Position numbers and translations under genes: made by a program. The notes under the pieces are model-generated. The model ran no database searches. It worked only from the letters and a program-made list of their open reading frames with translations, and had not been told where the DNA came from. 64,000 bases of DNA from Dyella_B sp035690825 (GTDB lineage Bacteria > Pseudomonadota > Gammaproteobacteria > Xanthomonadales > Rhodanobacteraceae): NCBI RefSeq assembly GCF_051954575.1, contig NZ_JBQCHP010000043.1, forward strand, positions 1 to 64,000, read 5' to 3'. Each line of letters starts with the position of its first letter. Within the stretch, counting starts at the first letter, position 1. Shown here piece after piece: positions 50,417 to 59,800 of the stretch.

Positions 50417-51613
50417 ATGCTCGATGCAGTGCTGCATTTCCTTTCCGGTGGCGTGAGCCAGGCCGGTTGGGTGGCGATTCTCGTCTACCTGTTGGTGGTG
50501 ACCCAGCTCACCATCTTCACCGTCACCCTGTACCTGCACCGCTGCCAGACGCATCGCGGTGTCGACCTGCATCCTGTCGTCGCCAACTTCTTCCGCTTCT
50601 GGGGCTGGCTCACCACCGGCATGGTCACCAAGGAATGGGTGGCGGTGCATCGCAAGCACCACGCCAAGGTCGAAACCGAGGAAGATCCGCACAGCCCGCA
50701 GATCTACGGCATCAAGAAGGTCTTCTGGGACGGCGTGTCGCTGTACCGCGACGCCAGCTACGTGAAGGAAGACCTGGAAAAGTACGGCCGCGGCACGCCG
50801 GATGACTGGATCGAGCGCAAGCTCTACAGCGGCCACCCTTACTGGGGTCCGGCGCTGATGCTGATCATCGACCTCACCCTGTTCGGCGTGATCGGCGCGG
50901 CAGTGTGGGCGGTGCAGATGATCTGGATCCCGTTCTGGGCCGCCGGCTTCGTCAATGGCATCGGCCACTGGTGGGGTTACCGCAACTTCGAAAGCTCCGA
51001 CACCGCCACCAACCTGATTCCCTGGGGTTTCTGGATCGGCGGCGAAGAGCTGCACAACAATCACCATGCCTTCCCAAGCTCGGCCAAGTTCGCGCTGCGC
51101 AAGTGGGAGTTCGACATCGGCTGGGCCGCCATCTGCGTGCTGCGCAAGCTGGGCCTGGCCAAGGTGCTGCGCGTGGCGCCCACGCTGGACGTGCGTCCCA
51201 ACGTGCATCTGCCCGACGCCGAAACCCTGAAGGCCGTGCTCACCCACCGCTTCCAGGCGATGACCGACTACTACCGCAACGTGATCGTGCCGACCCTGCG
51301 CGATGAAGCGCAGCACGCCGGCGAAGGCATCAAGTCGATCCCGCGCCGCATGCGTCGCGCCCTGGCCGATGGCGGCCGCTGGCTCGACGGTGACGGCCGC
51401 GAGCGCATGCAGGCGGTGCTGGCCAAGCGTCCAGCGCTCAAGACCGTGTGCGAATTCCGCAATCGCCTGGCCGAGCTGATGGAGCAGCGCGGTGCCGATC
51501 AGGCGCTGAAGGGCCTGCAGCAGTGGATCGTCGAGGCCGAGCAGAGCGGCATTCGCGCGCTGCAGGAATTTGCGCAGCGCTTGAAGGGCTACTCGGTGGC
51601 CAGCAGCGTCTGA
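50417..51613 (+). CDS. Acyl-CoA (delta-9) desaturase, membrane fatty acid desaturase
   Basis: 398 residues. The three histidine boxes of membrane di-iron desaturases are visible: HRCQTH (about 41-46), HRKHH (about 78-82) and HNNHH (about 215-219). Hydrophobic helices flank them. It most resembles stearoyl-CoA-type desaturases and introduces a cis double bond aerobically. The C-terminal ~110 residues are soluble and Arg/Ala-rich. An intrinsic terminator follows. The gene begins with a good spacing after the IR described above, and it faces away from the ABC operon. Confidence 0.9.
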   Translation: MLDAVLHFLSGGVSQAGWVAILVYLLVVTQLTIFTVTLYLHRCQTHRGVDLHPVVANFFRFWGWLTTGMVTKEWVAVHRKHHAKVETEEDPHSPQIYGIKKVFWDGVSLYRDASYVKEDLEKYGRGTPDDWIERKLYSGHPYWGPALMLIIDLTLFGVIGAAVWAVQMIWIPFWAAGFVNGIGHWWGYRNFESSDTATNLIPWGFWIGGEELHNNHHAFPSSAKFALRKWEFDIGWAAICVLRKLGLAKVLRVAPTLDVRPNVHLPDAETLKAVLTHRFQAMTDYYRNVIVPTLRDEAQHAGEGIKSIPRRMRRALADGGRWLDGDGRERMQAVLAKRPALKTVCEFRNRLAELMEQRGADQALKGLQQWIVEAEQSGIRALQEFAQRLKGYSVASSV

Positions 51614-51633
51614 TCGCAGATTGACGTTTCAGC

Positions 51634-51662
51634 AAAAGCCCGTCTTCATGGCGGGCTTTTTT
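51634..51662 (+). terminator. Rho-independent terminator after the desaturase
   Basis: AAAAGCCCG, a nine-base loop, then CGGGCTTTT, followed by TT. A 9-bp stem and T-run, 20 bp after the desaturase stop. Confidence 0.85.
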
Positions 51663-51677
51663 ATGGACGGATGCATC

Positions 51678-52790
51678 ATGGCAACAAGGGTGTTGTTGAT
51701 CGGGGCAGCCGGTGTGTTCGGCGCGCGTATCGCTGCGCGTCTTGCGCATGATGCGCGATTTGCGTTGACCCTTGCCGGTCGCACGCCAGCGACGCTGGCG
51801 CATCTGCAGGATGAACTTGCCGACCCTTCCGTCCGGACGGCGGTGATCGACGTGGAAGCGCCCGGTTTCGAGGGCGTGCTGCGCAGCCTCGAGCCAGACC
51901 TGGTCATTCACGCCGCAGGTCCCTTTCAGAAGCAGGACTATCGCGTCGCCAAGGCCTGCCTTGACTGCGGCAGCGATTATGTGGATCTGGCCGATGGCCG
52001 CGAGTTCGTGGCGGGTATCGGCGCGCTGGATGCGCAGGCACGCGAAGCAGGCTGCCTGCTGGTGAGTGGCGCCTCGACGGTGCCGGCGCTGAGCAGTGCG
52101 GTGGTCGACCACTTGCGCGATCGGTTCAGCACGCTGCTTGCCATCGATCACGCGATCAGCCCCGGCAACCGCACGCCGCGCGGCGACGCGACGGTGGCGG
52201 CGATACTCGGTTACTGCGGACGCCCGATACCGCTGTGGCGCGATGGCGCGTGGCGAAGCGGCCATGGCTGGCTGTCGACGCAGCGCCTGCCGTTCGTGTC
52301 GGGACCGCGCTGGGTCGGCTTGTGCGACGTTCCCGATCTCACGCTCTTCCCACAACGCTACGCCGGCGTGCAGCGCGTCACCTTTCGCGCGGGGCTGGAG
52401 TTGCGCCGGCTCCACTTCGGCACATGGTTGCTGGCGTGGCTGGTGCGCCTTGGCGTCATCCACGACCTGGCGCGCCATGCGCATCGGTTGCGGCGTATCA
52501 GCGAATGGTTTCTTCGCGCCGGTACCGACGAAGGCGGCATGCTGATGCTCCTCGAGGGTATCGACAAGCATTCACGGCCGCTACGCCTGCGCTGGTCGCT
52601 GCATGCCGCGACGGGAGACGGTCCGCAGATTCCGGCCATGCCTGCCGTGGTGCTGGCGCGCAAGAAGGCGGACGGTACGCTCACCGCGCGTGGAGCGATG
52701 CCGTGCATGGGCTTGTTCGACCTGGATGACGCGTTGGCGGCGCTCGCCGATTACGGCGTTCGCGTTGACCTAAAAATCATGTCGCGATGA
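51678..52790 (+). CDS. Saccharopine dehydrogenase-like NAD(P)-binding protein
   Basis: 370 residues from ATG 51678 (start could be 51663). The N-terminal Rossmann motif is RVLLIGAAGVFGARIAARLA, followed by ADPDLVIHAAGPFQKQDYRVAKACLDCGSDYVDLADGREFV-type sequence typical of the saccharopine dehydrogenase/Sacchrp_dh_NADP group. The C-terminal half with AAILGYCGRPIPLWRDGAW... and RAPSEWFLRAGTDEGG-like sequence is the catalytic-type domain. Real saccharopine activity is improbable for this family branch. It converges on and overlaps (14 bp) the DCC gene. Confidence 0.7.
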   Translation: MATRVLLIGAAGVFGARIAARLAHDARFALTLAGRTPATLAHLQDELADPSVRTAVIDVEAPGFEGVLRSLEPDLVIHAAGPFQKQDYRVAKACLDCGSDYVDLADGREFVAGIGALDAQAREAGCLLVSGASTVPALSSAVVDHLRDRFSTLLAIDHAISPGNRTPRGDATVAAILGYCGRPIPLWRDGAWRSGHGWLSTQRLPFVSGPRWVGLCDVPDLTLFPQRYAGVQRVTFRAGLELRRLHFGTWLLAWLVRLGVIHDLARHAHRLRRISEWFLRAGTDEGGMLMLLEGIDKHSRPLRLRWSLHAATGDGPQIPAMPAVVLARKKADGTLTARGAMPCMGLFDLDDALAALADYGVRVDLKIMSR

Positions 52791-53196
52791 AGCGCGAGCG
52801 CTGCTCCGGCGATGGCACGAAGCACTGCTCACTGCGCCCGAACAGCCGATAGCGGTGGCGTGCCATAAAGCGATAGGCAACATGGCGCAGGATGCGCGGA
52901 ATCCATGACATCAAGCCGCCGAGCCAACGCCAGCGACGATCAGGCAAGCTGCGCAAAATACGGACGATCGCGGTGGTATCGGTGTAGCCGTGGCCGCCTT
53001 CGACCAGCAGCATCGAGTACGGCGAATCCGGATCCAGCCCGTGGCTTCGCAGCAATTGCCGGCCGCTTTGCGCTTGCATGGAGGCGAAGCGGTAGCGTCC
53101 CTGGCGATCGTGTTCGAGCAGGAAGCGCACCCAGCGGCTGCACAAGAGGCAGACGCCGTCATAAACCACCACGGCAGAGTGGGCATCCTCAGTCAT
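52777..53196 (-). CDS. DCC-family thiol-disulfide oxidoreductase-like protein (DUF393)
   Basis: 139 residues. The defining DGVC..C motif is VVVYDGVCLLCSRWVRFLLEHD with C16 and C19. The rest is as in the YuxK/DUF393 family. The thiols suggest redox chemistry, unproven. Its start overlaps the stop of the DUF4166 gene by 8 bp. Confidence 0.82.
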   Translation of the reverse strand: MTEDAHSAVVVYDGVCLLCSRWVRFLLEHDRQGRYRFASMQAQSGRQLLRSHGLDPDSPYSMLLVEGGHGYTDTTAIVRILRSLPDRRWRWLGGLMSWIPRILRHVAYRFMARHRYRLFGRSEQCFVPSPEQRSRFIAT

Positions 53197-53740
53197 CGCT
53201 AACGATCTCCAACCAGCCCCGGTAAGCCACCAATCGACCTAGCCATGGTAGGCGAGTGTCGACGGTGAAGGCGTAGCGGCCATCACGCTCGCCGCTGTGA
53301 GACAGCACAGTGCCGAGCCAGCGGCGAGGCAGGGGCAGGCCGAGCATCGATGCACCATCCAGATGCCAGGTCACCCCTTGTGCATCCGGGCATAGCTTGA
53401 AGCGCAGGATGACCGGTCCAAGCCGCTCCAGCAGGTGCGTGGCCGCTGCGTCGTGACGCAGGGTCGATTGCATGCGGCCTGACGCAAAGCGCCGTGTCCA
53501 GACTTCGCGGCTGCCGCGGCGCTCGATGCGCACCTCCAGCGTTTGCCCCGTGGCAGGAGGCGGCAGGCCAAGCATGCGCCGCAGCGTTCGCAAGGCGAAG
53601 TTATGCTCGCCTTCCACGTTGGCTATGCCACGTGCCAGCACGCAGGCGTCAGCGCCATGCATGCGGCGCACCGATCCGGGTAACTGGCGCCAAGCCGATT
53701 CGCCCAGCAGGCGAGGAAACAGTGCGTCGCCGATGTTCAT
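53189..53740 (-). CDS. DUF4166-domain protein
   Basis: 183 residues from ATG 53740 (MNIGDALFPRLLG); an upstream ATG at 53770 would add 10 residues. The domain covers most of the protein, including ALRTLRRMLGLPPPATGQTLEVRIERRGSREVWTRRF. DUF4166 is often encoded beside, or fused to, saccharopine-dehydrogenase-like proteins, which agrees with the gene across the convergent overlap. Function unknown. It lies on the same strand and overlaps the DCC gene. Confidence 0.75.
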   Translation of the reverse strand: MNIGDALFPRLLGESAWRQLPGSVRRMHGADACVLARGIANVEGEHNFALRTLRRMLGLPPPATGQTLEVRIERRGSREVWTRRFASGRMQSTLRHDAAATHLLERLGPVILRFKLCPDAQGVTWHLDGASMLGLPLPRRWLGTVLSHSGERDGRYAFTVDTRLPWLGRLVAYRGWLEIVSDD

Positions 53741-53807
53741 GGGATGTGCGCTCTTCCGTTCTGCCGTCATCATTTCGATAGATCGACGCAATGCGCGCCC
53801 GCAAGGG

Positions 53808-54380
53808 TCAGCTTGCCCCTGCGCACGCGCCGAAGTCGGCTTCTGCTGCAGTGACGACCGAATTGGTGCGATCCAGATAAGAAAGCCAGTGCATCGCAGT
53901 GTTCAGCTCTTCAACGATGGTGCAGGCTTCTATCATCCGCCCGGATTCAAGCTCCATATCCGTCGTGGTGTGCGCATCGCCAACGAGTGTGAGGTCGAAG
54001 CCTCGCTCAAGGGCGGCGTGCGCGGTGGCCCGTATGCACCAGTTTGTGAGGGCGCCGGCCAGGAATATGCGGGAAACGTCGAGCCTTTCGAGCAAAGAGA
54101 GTAGCTCGGTGCCCTCGAACGCTGAGTTGTACTTCTTGTTGATGCGGGTCTGGCCGACGAGAGGCTGAAGCTCCGGGACCCACTGCCATGGTGGCGTGCC
54201 GTGCTTGAGTTCTTCGTCTTCGTGCTGCACCCAGACTACGGGCACCCCGGCTTCAAGCGCCCTGCGAACTGCCAGTACCACGTTGCCGACGATGCGATCG
54301 CGCTCCCAGGCGGTGGCGACGACGCCGACCTGGACGTCGACAACGAGGAGTGCGCACTTGGATCCCGAGCGAGTAGCCAT
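53808..54380 (-). CDS. Isochorismatase-family cysteine hydrolase
   Basis: 190 residues with the family's catalytic triad: D15 in LLVVDVQ, a Lys in RINKKYNSAFEG (82-83) and C115 in LTNWCIRATAHAALERGFDLTLVGDAH. A pronounced W/K/Q-rich segment, EELKHGTPPWQWVPEL, matches the cysteine hydrolase group rather than true isochorismatases. Substrate unknown. It begins 30 bp beyond the rpmG terminator on the minus strand and is followed after 67 bp by the DUF4166 gene. Confidence 0.85.
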   Translation of the reverse strand: MATRSGSKCALLVVDVQVGVVATAWERDRIVGNVVLAVRRALEAGVPVVWVQHEDEELKHGTPPWQWVPELQPLVGQTRINKKYNSAFEGTELLSLLERLDVSRIFLAGALTNWCIRATAHAALERGFDLTLVGDAHTTTDMELESGRMIEACTIVEELNTAMHWLSYLDRTNSVVTAAEADFGACAGAS

Positions 54381-54409
54381 GGCGTGGAATATCTCGTGTT
54401 TGACCTGCC

Positions 54410-54438
54410 AAAAAAAAGCCCGCCGGGCGGCGGGCTTT
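54410..54438 (-). terminator. Terminator of the rpmB-rpmG operon
   Basis: On the minus strand AAAGCCCGCC, GCCC and GGCGGGCTTT form a 10-bp stem with an eight-T tail. It lies ~45 bp after the rpmG stop. The opposite strand also carries a partial T-run, so it may work in both directions. Confidence 0.9.
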
Positions 54439-54482
54439 CCTGGATCCGGCCTAGGCCGGATGATGACATGCCTTGCGGCAGG

Positions 54483-54650
54483 TCACTTGATCTTGCCTTC
54501 CTTGTAGATCACATGCTTGCGCACGACCGGATCGTATTTCTTGAACTCGAACTTGTCGGGCGTGTTCTTCTTGTTCTTCTGCGTGGTGTAGAAGTGGCCG
54601 GTGCCGGCCGACGAAATCAGGCGGATCTTGTCGCTCTTGCTCTTGGACAT
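54483..54650 (-). CDS. rpmG: 50S ribosomal protein L33
   Basis: 55 residues, MSKSKSDKIRLISSAGTGHFYTTQKNKKNTP, ending KYDPVVRKHVIYKEGKIK. This is a zinc-free L33, lacking the CxxC pairs seen in other forms. It begins 12 bp after rpmB ends and is the second gene of the classic rpmBG operon, closed by the terminator at 54410-54438. Confidence 0.97.
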   Translation of the reverse strand: MSKSKSDKIRLISSAGTGHFYTTQKNKKNTPDKFEFKKYDPVVRKHVIYKEGKIK

Positions 54651-54662
54651 GGCTTGGGCTCC

Positions 54663-54899
54663 TTAGATCTTTTCGCCGCGGGCACGCAGGTCGGCGATCA
54701 CGGCCTCGATGCCCTTCTTGTCGATGGTGCGCAGCGCCTGGTTGGAGACGCGCAGTTTCACCCAGCGGTTTTCGCTGGGAACCCAGAACCGACGCTCATG
54801 CAGGTTGGGCAACCAGCGGCGGCGGGTCTTGTTGTTGGCGTGCGAGACGTTGTTGCCGGTCTGCACACCTTTTCCGGTGACTTGGCATACACGGGCCAT
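54663..54899 (-). CDS. rpmB: 50S ribosomal protein L28
   Basis: 78 residues beginning MARVCQVTGKGVQTGNNVSHANNKTRRRWLPNLHERRFWV and ending KKGIEAVIADLRARGEKI. Strongly conserved L28. An ACGGAGGTCATC ribosome-binding site precedes the ATG. A candidate promoter lies about 160 bp upstream, leaving a long 5' UTR. Confidence 0.97.
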   Translation of the reverse strand: MARVCQVTGKGVQTGNNVSHANNKTRRRWLPNLHERRFWVPSENRWVKLRVSNQALRTIDKKGIEAVIADLRARGEKI

Positions 54900-55064
54900 G
54901 ATGACCTCCGTAATCTTGGTGAACGCCCGTTGGCCAGGGCGACATCGGCCCAGCGGCGCTGTGCGCCACGCGATGCTGGAGGGTGCTGCTTTCGCCGTAG
55001 CCGTGAGGTCCGCATCGCGTCGCGGAATGCCCGGATCACCGGGTCGACAATGGGCGAGCCGTGC

Positions 55065-55094
55065 ATTATCCCGTAAAAACAGCCGCATGTGCAA
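55065..55094 (-). promoter_or_regulatory. Candidate promoter of rpmBG
   Basis: Minus-strand TTGCAC (55094-55089) and GATAAT (55070-55065) with an 18-bp spacer. The -10 box matches five of six consensus bases. Transcription would begin near 55058, giving a 160-base leader before rpmB that might allow autoregulation. The 55095-55204 segment up to secB shows no other obvious feature. Confidence 0.6.
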
Positions 55095-55204
55095 TCCGTC
55101 ACCCCATCCGTCGTCGTTCGCCGACATGGCGACAGACGGGGATGTATGGAACAATCTCCCTCCTTTGCGCCCCGTGCGCCCGTCTTTTGAATCGAGGGAT
55201 ACCC

Positions 55205-55711
55205 ATGGCAGACATCTCCGCCAACGGCCAGGCCACCGGCTCGGCCAACCAGCCGCAGCTCGTGCTGCAGAAGATCTACGTCAAGGACGTGTCCTTCGAG
55301 GCGCCCAACGCGCCGCAGATTTTCCAGGAAATCGGCGAAATCACCGAGGCCCCGCAGGTGCAGTTGAACCTGTCCCAGCGCGCCACCGGCCTGGGCAATG
55401 ACCTGTACGAAGTGGTGCTCACGCTCACCTTGACCTGCACCATCAACGAGCGCACCGCGTACCTCGCCGAAGTGCAGCAGGCGGGCCTGTTCGGCATCGC
55501 CGGCTTCACCGAGGCCGACCAGGCCGGCATCATCGGCAGCTATTGCCCGAACCTGCTGTTCCCGTATGCCCGCCAGGTGATTTCCAGCCTGGTGCAGGAA
55601 GGCGGCTTCCCGCCGTTCCTGCTGCAGCCGATCAATTTCGAAGCCTTGTACGCCGAGCAGCAGCGCCGCACGGCGACCGGCGGCGAGGCGCCGCAGCAGC
55701 TCAACAGCTGA
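55205..55711 (+). CDS. secB: Protein-export chaperone SecB
   Basis: SecB holds unfolded precursor proteins and delivers them to SecA. 168 residues. LQKIYVKDVSFEAPNAPQIF, LTLTCTINERTAYLAEVQQAGLFGI, and YCPNLLFPYARQVISSLVQEGGFPPFLLQPINF are diagnostic. The start at 55205 has a GAGGGATACCC site. gpsA follows 20 bp later, so the two probably form an operon, a common arrangement in gammaproteobacteria. Confidence 0.97.
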   Translation: MADISANGQATGSANQPQLVLQKIYVKDVSFEAPNAPQIFQEIGEITEAPQVQLNLSQRATGLGNDLYEVVLTLTLTCTINERTAYLAEVQQAGLFGIAGFTEADQAGIIGSYCPNLLFPYARQVISSLVQEGGFPPFLLQPINFEALYAEQQRRTATGGEAPQQLNS

Positions 55712-55731
55712 TCGAGCGACCAGGTCCCGAC

Positions 55732-56757
55732 ATGACCGACCAGCCGATCCTGGCTGTCCTCGGCGCTGGCTCCTGGGGAACGGCCCTGGCGGCGCTGGCC
55801 GCGCGCAACGGTGTGCCCACGCGCCTGTGGGGGCGTGATGCGTCGGCCCTGGCCGCAATGGCGGCCAGCCACCGCAACCAGCGCTATCTGCCCGATCTCG
55901 AACTGCCGGCCGGGCTCGGCTTCGAGCCCGATCTGGCCAAGGCCGTGCGCGGCGCCACGATCGTGCTGATCGTGGTGCCCAGCCATGCCTTCGCCGAAAT
56001 GCTGGACGAGATCGCGCCGATGCTCGATCCGCACGCCAGCATCGCCTGGGCCACCAAGGGTTTCGAGCCCGGTACCGGGCGCTTCCTGCATGAACTGGTG
56101 GCGCAGAAGCTGCCGGGACGCGCGGCCGCGGTCATCACCGGACCTTCGTTCGCGCGCGAAGTGGCCGCCGGCATGCCGAGCGCGGTCACGGTGCATTCGG
56201 AGAACGAGCCCTTCGCGCAGCAGCTCGCCACGCTGCTGCATGCGCCGAACTTCCGCGCCTACACCGGCAACGACGTGCTCGGCGCGGAATTGGGCGGCGC
56301 GATGAAAAACGTGCTGGCCGTCGCCACCGGCGTGGCCGATGGCATGAAGCTGGGCTTGAACGCGCGTGCCGGCCTGATCACGCGCGGCATGAACGAAATG
56401 CTGCGCCTGGGCGTGGCGCTCGGCGCGAAACCGGAAACCTTGATGGGCCTGTCCGGCCTGGGTGACCTGGTGCTCACCTGCACCGGCGACCTGTCGCGCA
56501 ACCGCCGCCTGGGCCTCGCGCTGGGGCAGGGCATCGGCATTCACGAAGCCGTTGCGCAGATCGGCCAGGTGGTGGAAAGCGTCGTCACCGCCGACGAAGT
56601 GATGCGTCTGGCCGACAAGCATGGCCTGGATCTGCCGATCAGCAAGGGCGTGCGCGCCGTGCTGCATGGCGAAGTCACGCCGGTGGAAAGCCTGAAGGCG
56701 CTGATGGCGCGCGAACAGAAGCCGGAATATCCGCAGGGATTGTTCGAAACCCATTGA
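55732..56757 (+). CDS. gpsA: Glycerol-3-phosphate dehydrogenase (NAD(P)+)
   Basis: Reduces dihydroxyacetone phosphate to sn-glycerol-3-phosphate for phospholipid synthesis, the substrate used by PlsB (encoded 18 kb away). 341 residues. The cofactor motif GAGSWGTALA is at 11-20; active-site residues are in GGAMKNVLAVATGVADG, with ITRGMNEMLRLG. Length standard. Downstream of secB on the same strand. Confidence 0.97.
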   Translation: MTDQPILAVLGAGSWGTALAALAARNGVPTRLWGRDASALAAMAASHRNQRYLPDLELPAGLGFEPDLAKAVRGATIVLIVVPSHAFAEMLDEIAPMLDPHASIAWATKGFEPGTGRFLHELVAQKLPGRAAAVITGPSFAREVAAGMPSAVTVHSENEPFAQQLATLLHAPNFRAYTGNDVLGAELGGAMKNVLAVATGVADGMKLGLNARAGLITRGMNEMLRLGVALGAKPETLMGLSGLGDLVLTCTGDLSRNRRLGLALGQGIGIHEAVAQIGQVVESVVTADEVMRLADKHGLDLPISKGVRAVLHGEVTPVESLKALMAREQKPEYPQGLFETH

Positions 56758-56849
56758 GCGGCACGTTTTTCGATCGGCGTGCACGCGCTTGTTGCGGCGT
56801 GCACCCTGATCGCTGCTAAGCTCAAGGTTTTGATCGCTCCAGGGATCGC

Positions 56850-59800
56850 ATGCGCATGCACCTACCGGACGAGAACCAGCACGGCGATCCTTCCGCGTCG
56901 AACGGCGAGCGCGAGGAAAGCCTGCCCGGCACGTGGCGCAAGCTGCTGGGTAAACCCGCGACCGCGCTGGCGCCCGAGCATGTCGTGCTGGGGTTCTTCT
57001 TCGAGGTGATGCCCGAAGACGGGATGCCCTACGCGCGGCTCGATGCCGCACCGGTGCTGCTGGTGCCGAGCGAACACGGCCGCTTCACGCGACCGGCGCC
57101 GCTGGAAGCGAAACTGCTGTCGCATGCGGTGCTCACCCTGCATGAGCAGCGTCTGGCCACCACTGTGCTCGGCCTTCCGCAGACCCTGCGCAAGACCCGC
57201 AGTTACGCGCGCCTGTCCGGCCACGTCGGCAATGCGCTACTGGCCGAGATGCTGGATACCACGCCGTGTTTCCTCGGCGGCCTGGCCGGCTTGCGCCTGT
57301 CGCGCGGCAAGGCGCATCAACTCAACTGGCATTGGCATCTGGAACAGGACGGCAGCCAGCGCCTGCTGCCGGCGCTGCCGCACAGCCAGCGCCTGCTGCG
57401 CGTCGACGGCTTGTGGTACCTGGACGCCGAACGCGCCGAGCTCGGCCATCTCGAAGCCGATCCGGAAGAAACCCATTGGCTGGATCTGCCGCCGCTCAAG
57501 CACGAATACAGCCGCGCCCTGCGCCGCGCCTTGCCGCAGAGCCGCCTGGCGCATCGCATTCCGCTGCCGCAGGTGTTCGACGAACTGCGCCGCGCCGAAC
57601 TGGCGCCCAAGCCTGTGCTTACCCTGCACGCGCTCACGCGTCATGCGCGCCTGGCCGCGGGCACGCCACCGCTGGCCTACGCGCGGCTCGCCTTCGACTA
57701 TGCCGGCGAACGCCTGCCGGGGCGCGGCGGCGAGCCGCTGGTGCGTCGCATCCGCAATGGGCAACTGGTGGAGATCACACGCAAGCGCGCCGAAGAACTG
57801 TCCACCATGGAGCAGCTCGAACGCGCCGGCCTCACGCTGGGCGTGGATACCGAAGGCCTGCCCTGGGACCTGGCCGATACCTTGCCGGAAGATGCCTGGC
57901 TGTTCCCCGGCAAAGGCCACGCCGGTGCGCTCGAAGTGAATACCCCCGCGCGCTGGCTCGCGCTGCGGCCGAAGCTGGAAGCGGAAGGCTTCGTGCTCGA
58001 ATACGCGCCGAGCTTTCCGTTCGAAGTACTGGAAGGGCCGGTGCGCTGGTACGGCAACGCGGTCGAAGATGCCGACGATCACGCCTTCGATCTGGAAATT
58101 GGCATCGAAGTCGAAGGCAAGCGCAGGAATCTGTTGCCCGCGGTGGCGCAGGCGCTGGCCGAGCACCAGCTCAATCTCAGTCCCGCGCCGAACGAGCCGG
58201 AAGACGCCGTGTGGTACGCGCCGGTCGACGAACGCCGCCGCGTGCCGGTGCGCCTGAAAGAGCTGCGCGGCTTGCTGGCGCCGCTTGCCGAATACCTCGA
58301 AAAACCGAAAAAGAAGTTGCACCTGCCGCGCGTGCAGGCCGGCCGCCTGGAAGAAATCGTCGAGGCCTTGCCGGTCGGCGGCGAATTGCAGGCGCCGGAA
58401 CAATTGCGCGGCTTCACCGCCCGCCTGCGCGACGCGGCCGAGCGCGCCAGCGATGCGGTGCCCGAAGGGCTCACAGTGGAACTACGCCCGTATCAACGCG
58501 AAGGCCTGCGCTGGTTGAACGCGCTGGCCGAAGCGGGCGTTGGCGGCGTGCTGGCCGACGACATGGGCCTGGGCAAGACGCTGCAGCTGATCACGCACCT
58601 GCTCGCACTGAAAGAACGCGGCGCCTTGCAGCAGCCGGCATTGATCGTAGTGCCGACCAGCCTGATTCCGAACTGGCTGGCGGAAATCGCGCGCTTCGCG
58701 CCATCGCTGCGCGCCTTGGCCTTGCACGGCCCGCAACGCAGCGGCGATTTCTCGCAGATCGCCACGCAGGACATCATTCTCACCAGCTACGCCCTGCTGC
58801 CGCGCGACGTCGTCACCCTGCGCAAGCAGCCGTTCTCGCTGATCGTATTCGACGAAGCGCAGCAGGTGAAAAACCCGCGCACGCAGGCACGCCGCGCCGC
58901 GCTCACCTTGCGCGCGCCGCGCTGCATCTGTCTTACCGGCACGCCGCTGGAAAATCACCTGGGCGAACTGTGGTCGCAGGTGGACCTTGCCGTGCCGGGC
59001 CTGCTCGGCGATGAAGGCGCGTTTCGCCGGCACTATCGCGTGCCGATCGAAAAGCAGCGCGACGAAGAGTGCCAGGCGCGCCTCAACCGCCGTCTCGCAC
59101 CGTTCATCCTGCGCCGGACGAAAGCGCAGGTTGCCTCGGAACTGCCATCCAAAACCGAGATCACGCGCCGCGTGGTGCTGGACGGCCGCCAGCGCGAACT
59201 CTACGAAAGCCTGCGCCTGTCGCTCGCCGACGAACTGCGCGAGGTGATCGCGCAGCGCGGCATCGCGCACAGCGGCATCGTGGTGCTCGATGCGCTGCTC
59301 AAGCTGCGCCAGGTGTGCTGCGATCCACGCCTGGTGAAACTGGAAGCGGCGCGCGGCGTGCGCGATTCGGCCAAGTTCGAATTGCTGATGGACATGCTGC
59401 CCGCGCTGCTGTCCGAAGGCCGCAAGGTGCTGCTGTTCTCGCAGTTCACCGAAATGCTCAAGCTGATCGCGAATGAACTGGAACGCCATCGCATCCCTTA
59501 CGTGATGCTTACCGGCGAAACACGCGACCGCGCCGAACCGGTGCAGCGCTTCCAGGAAGGCGATGTACCGCTGTTCCTGCTGTCGCTGAAAGCTGGCGGC
59601 GTAGGCCTCAACCTCACCGCCGCCGATACCGTGATCCACTACGACCCGTGGTGGAATCCTGCCGCCGAAGCGCAGGCCAGCGATCGCGCGCATCGCATCG
59701 GGCAGGACAAGCCGGTGTTCGTGTTCCGCCTGATCACCTCGGGCACGGTCGAGGAGCGCATCGAGGAGCTGAAGGCGCGCAAGGCCGAATTGGCCGAGGC

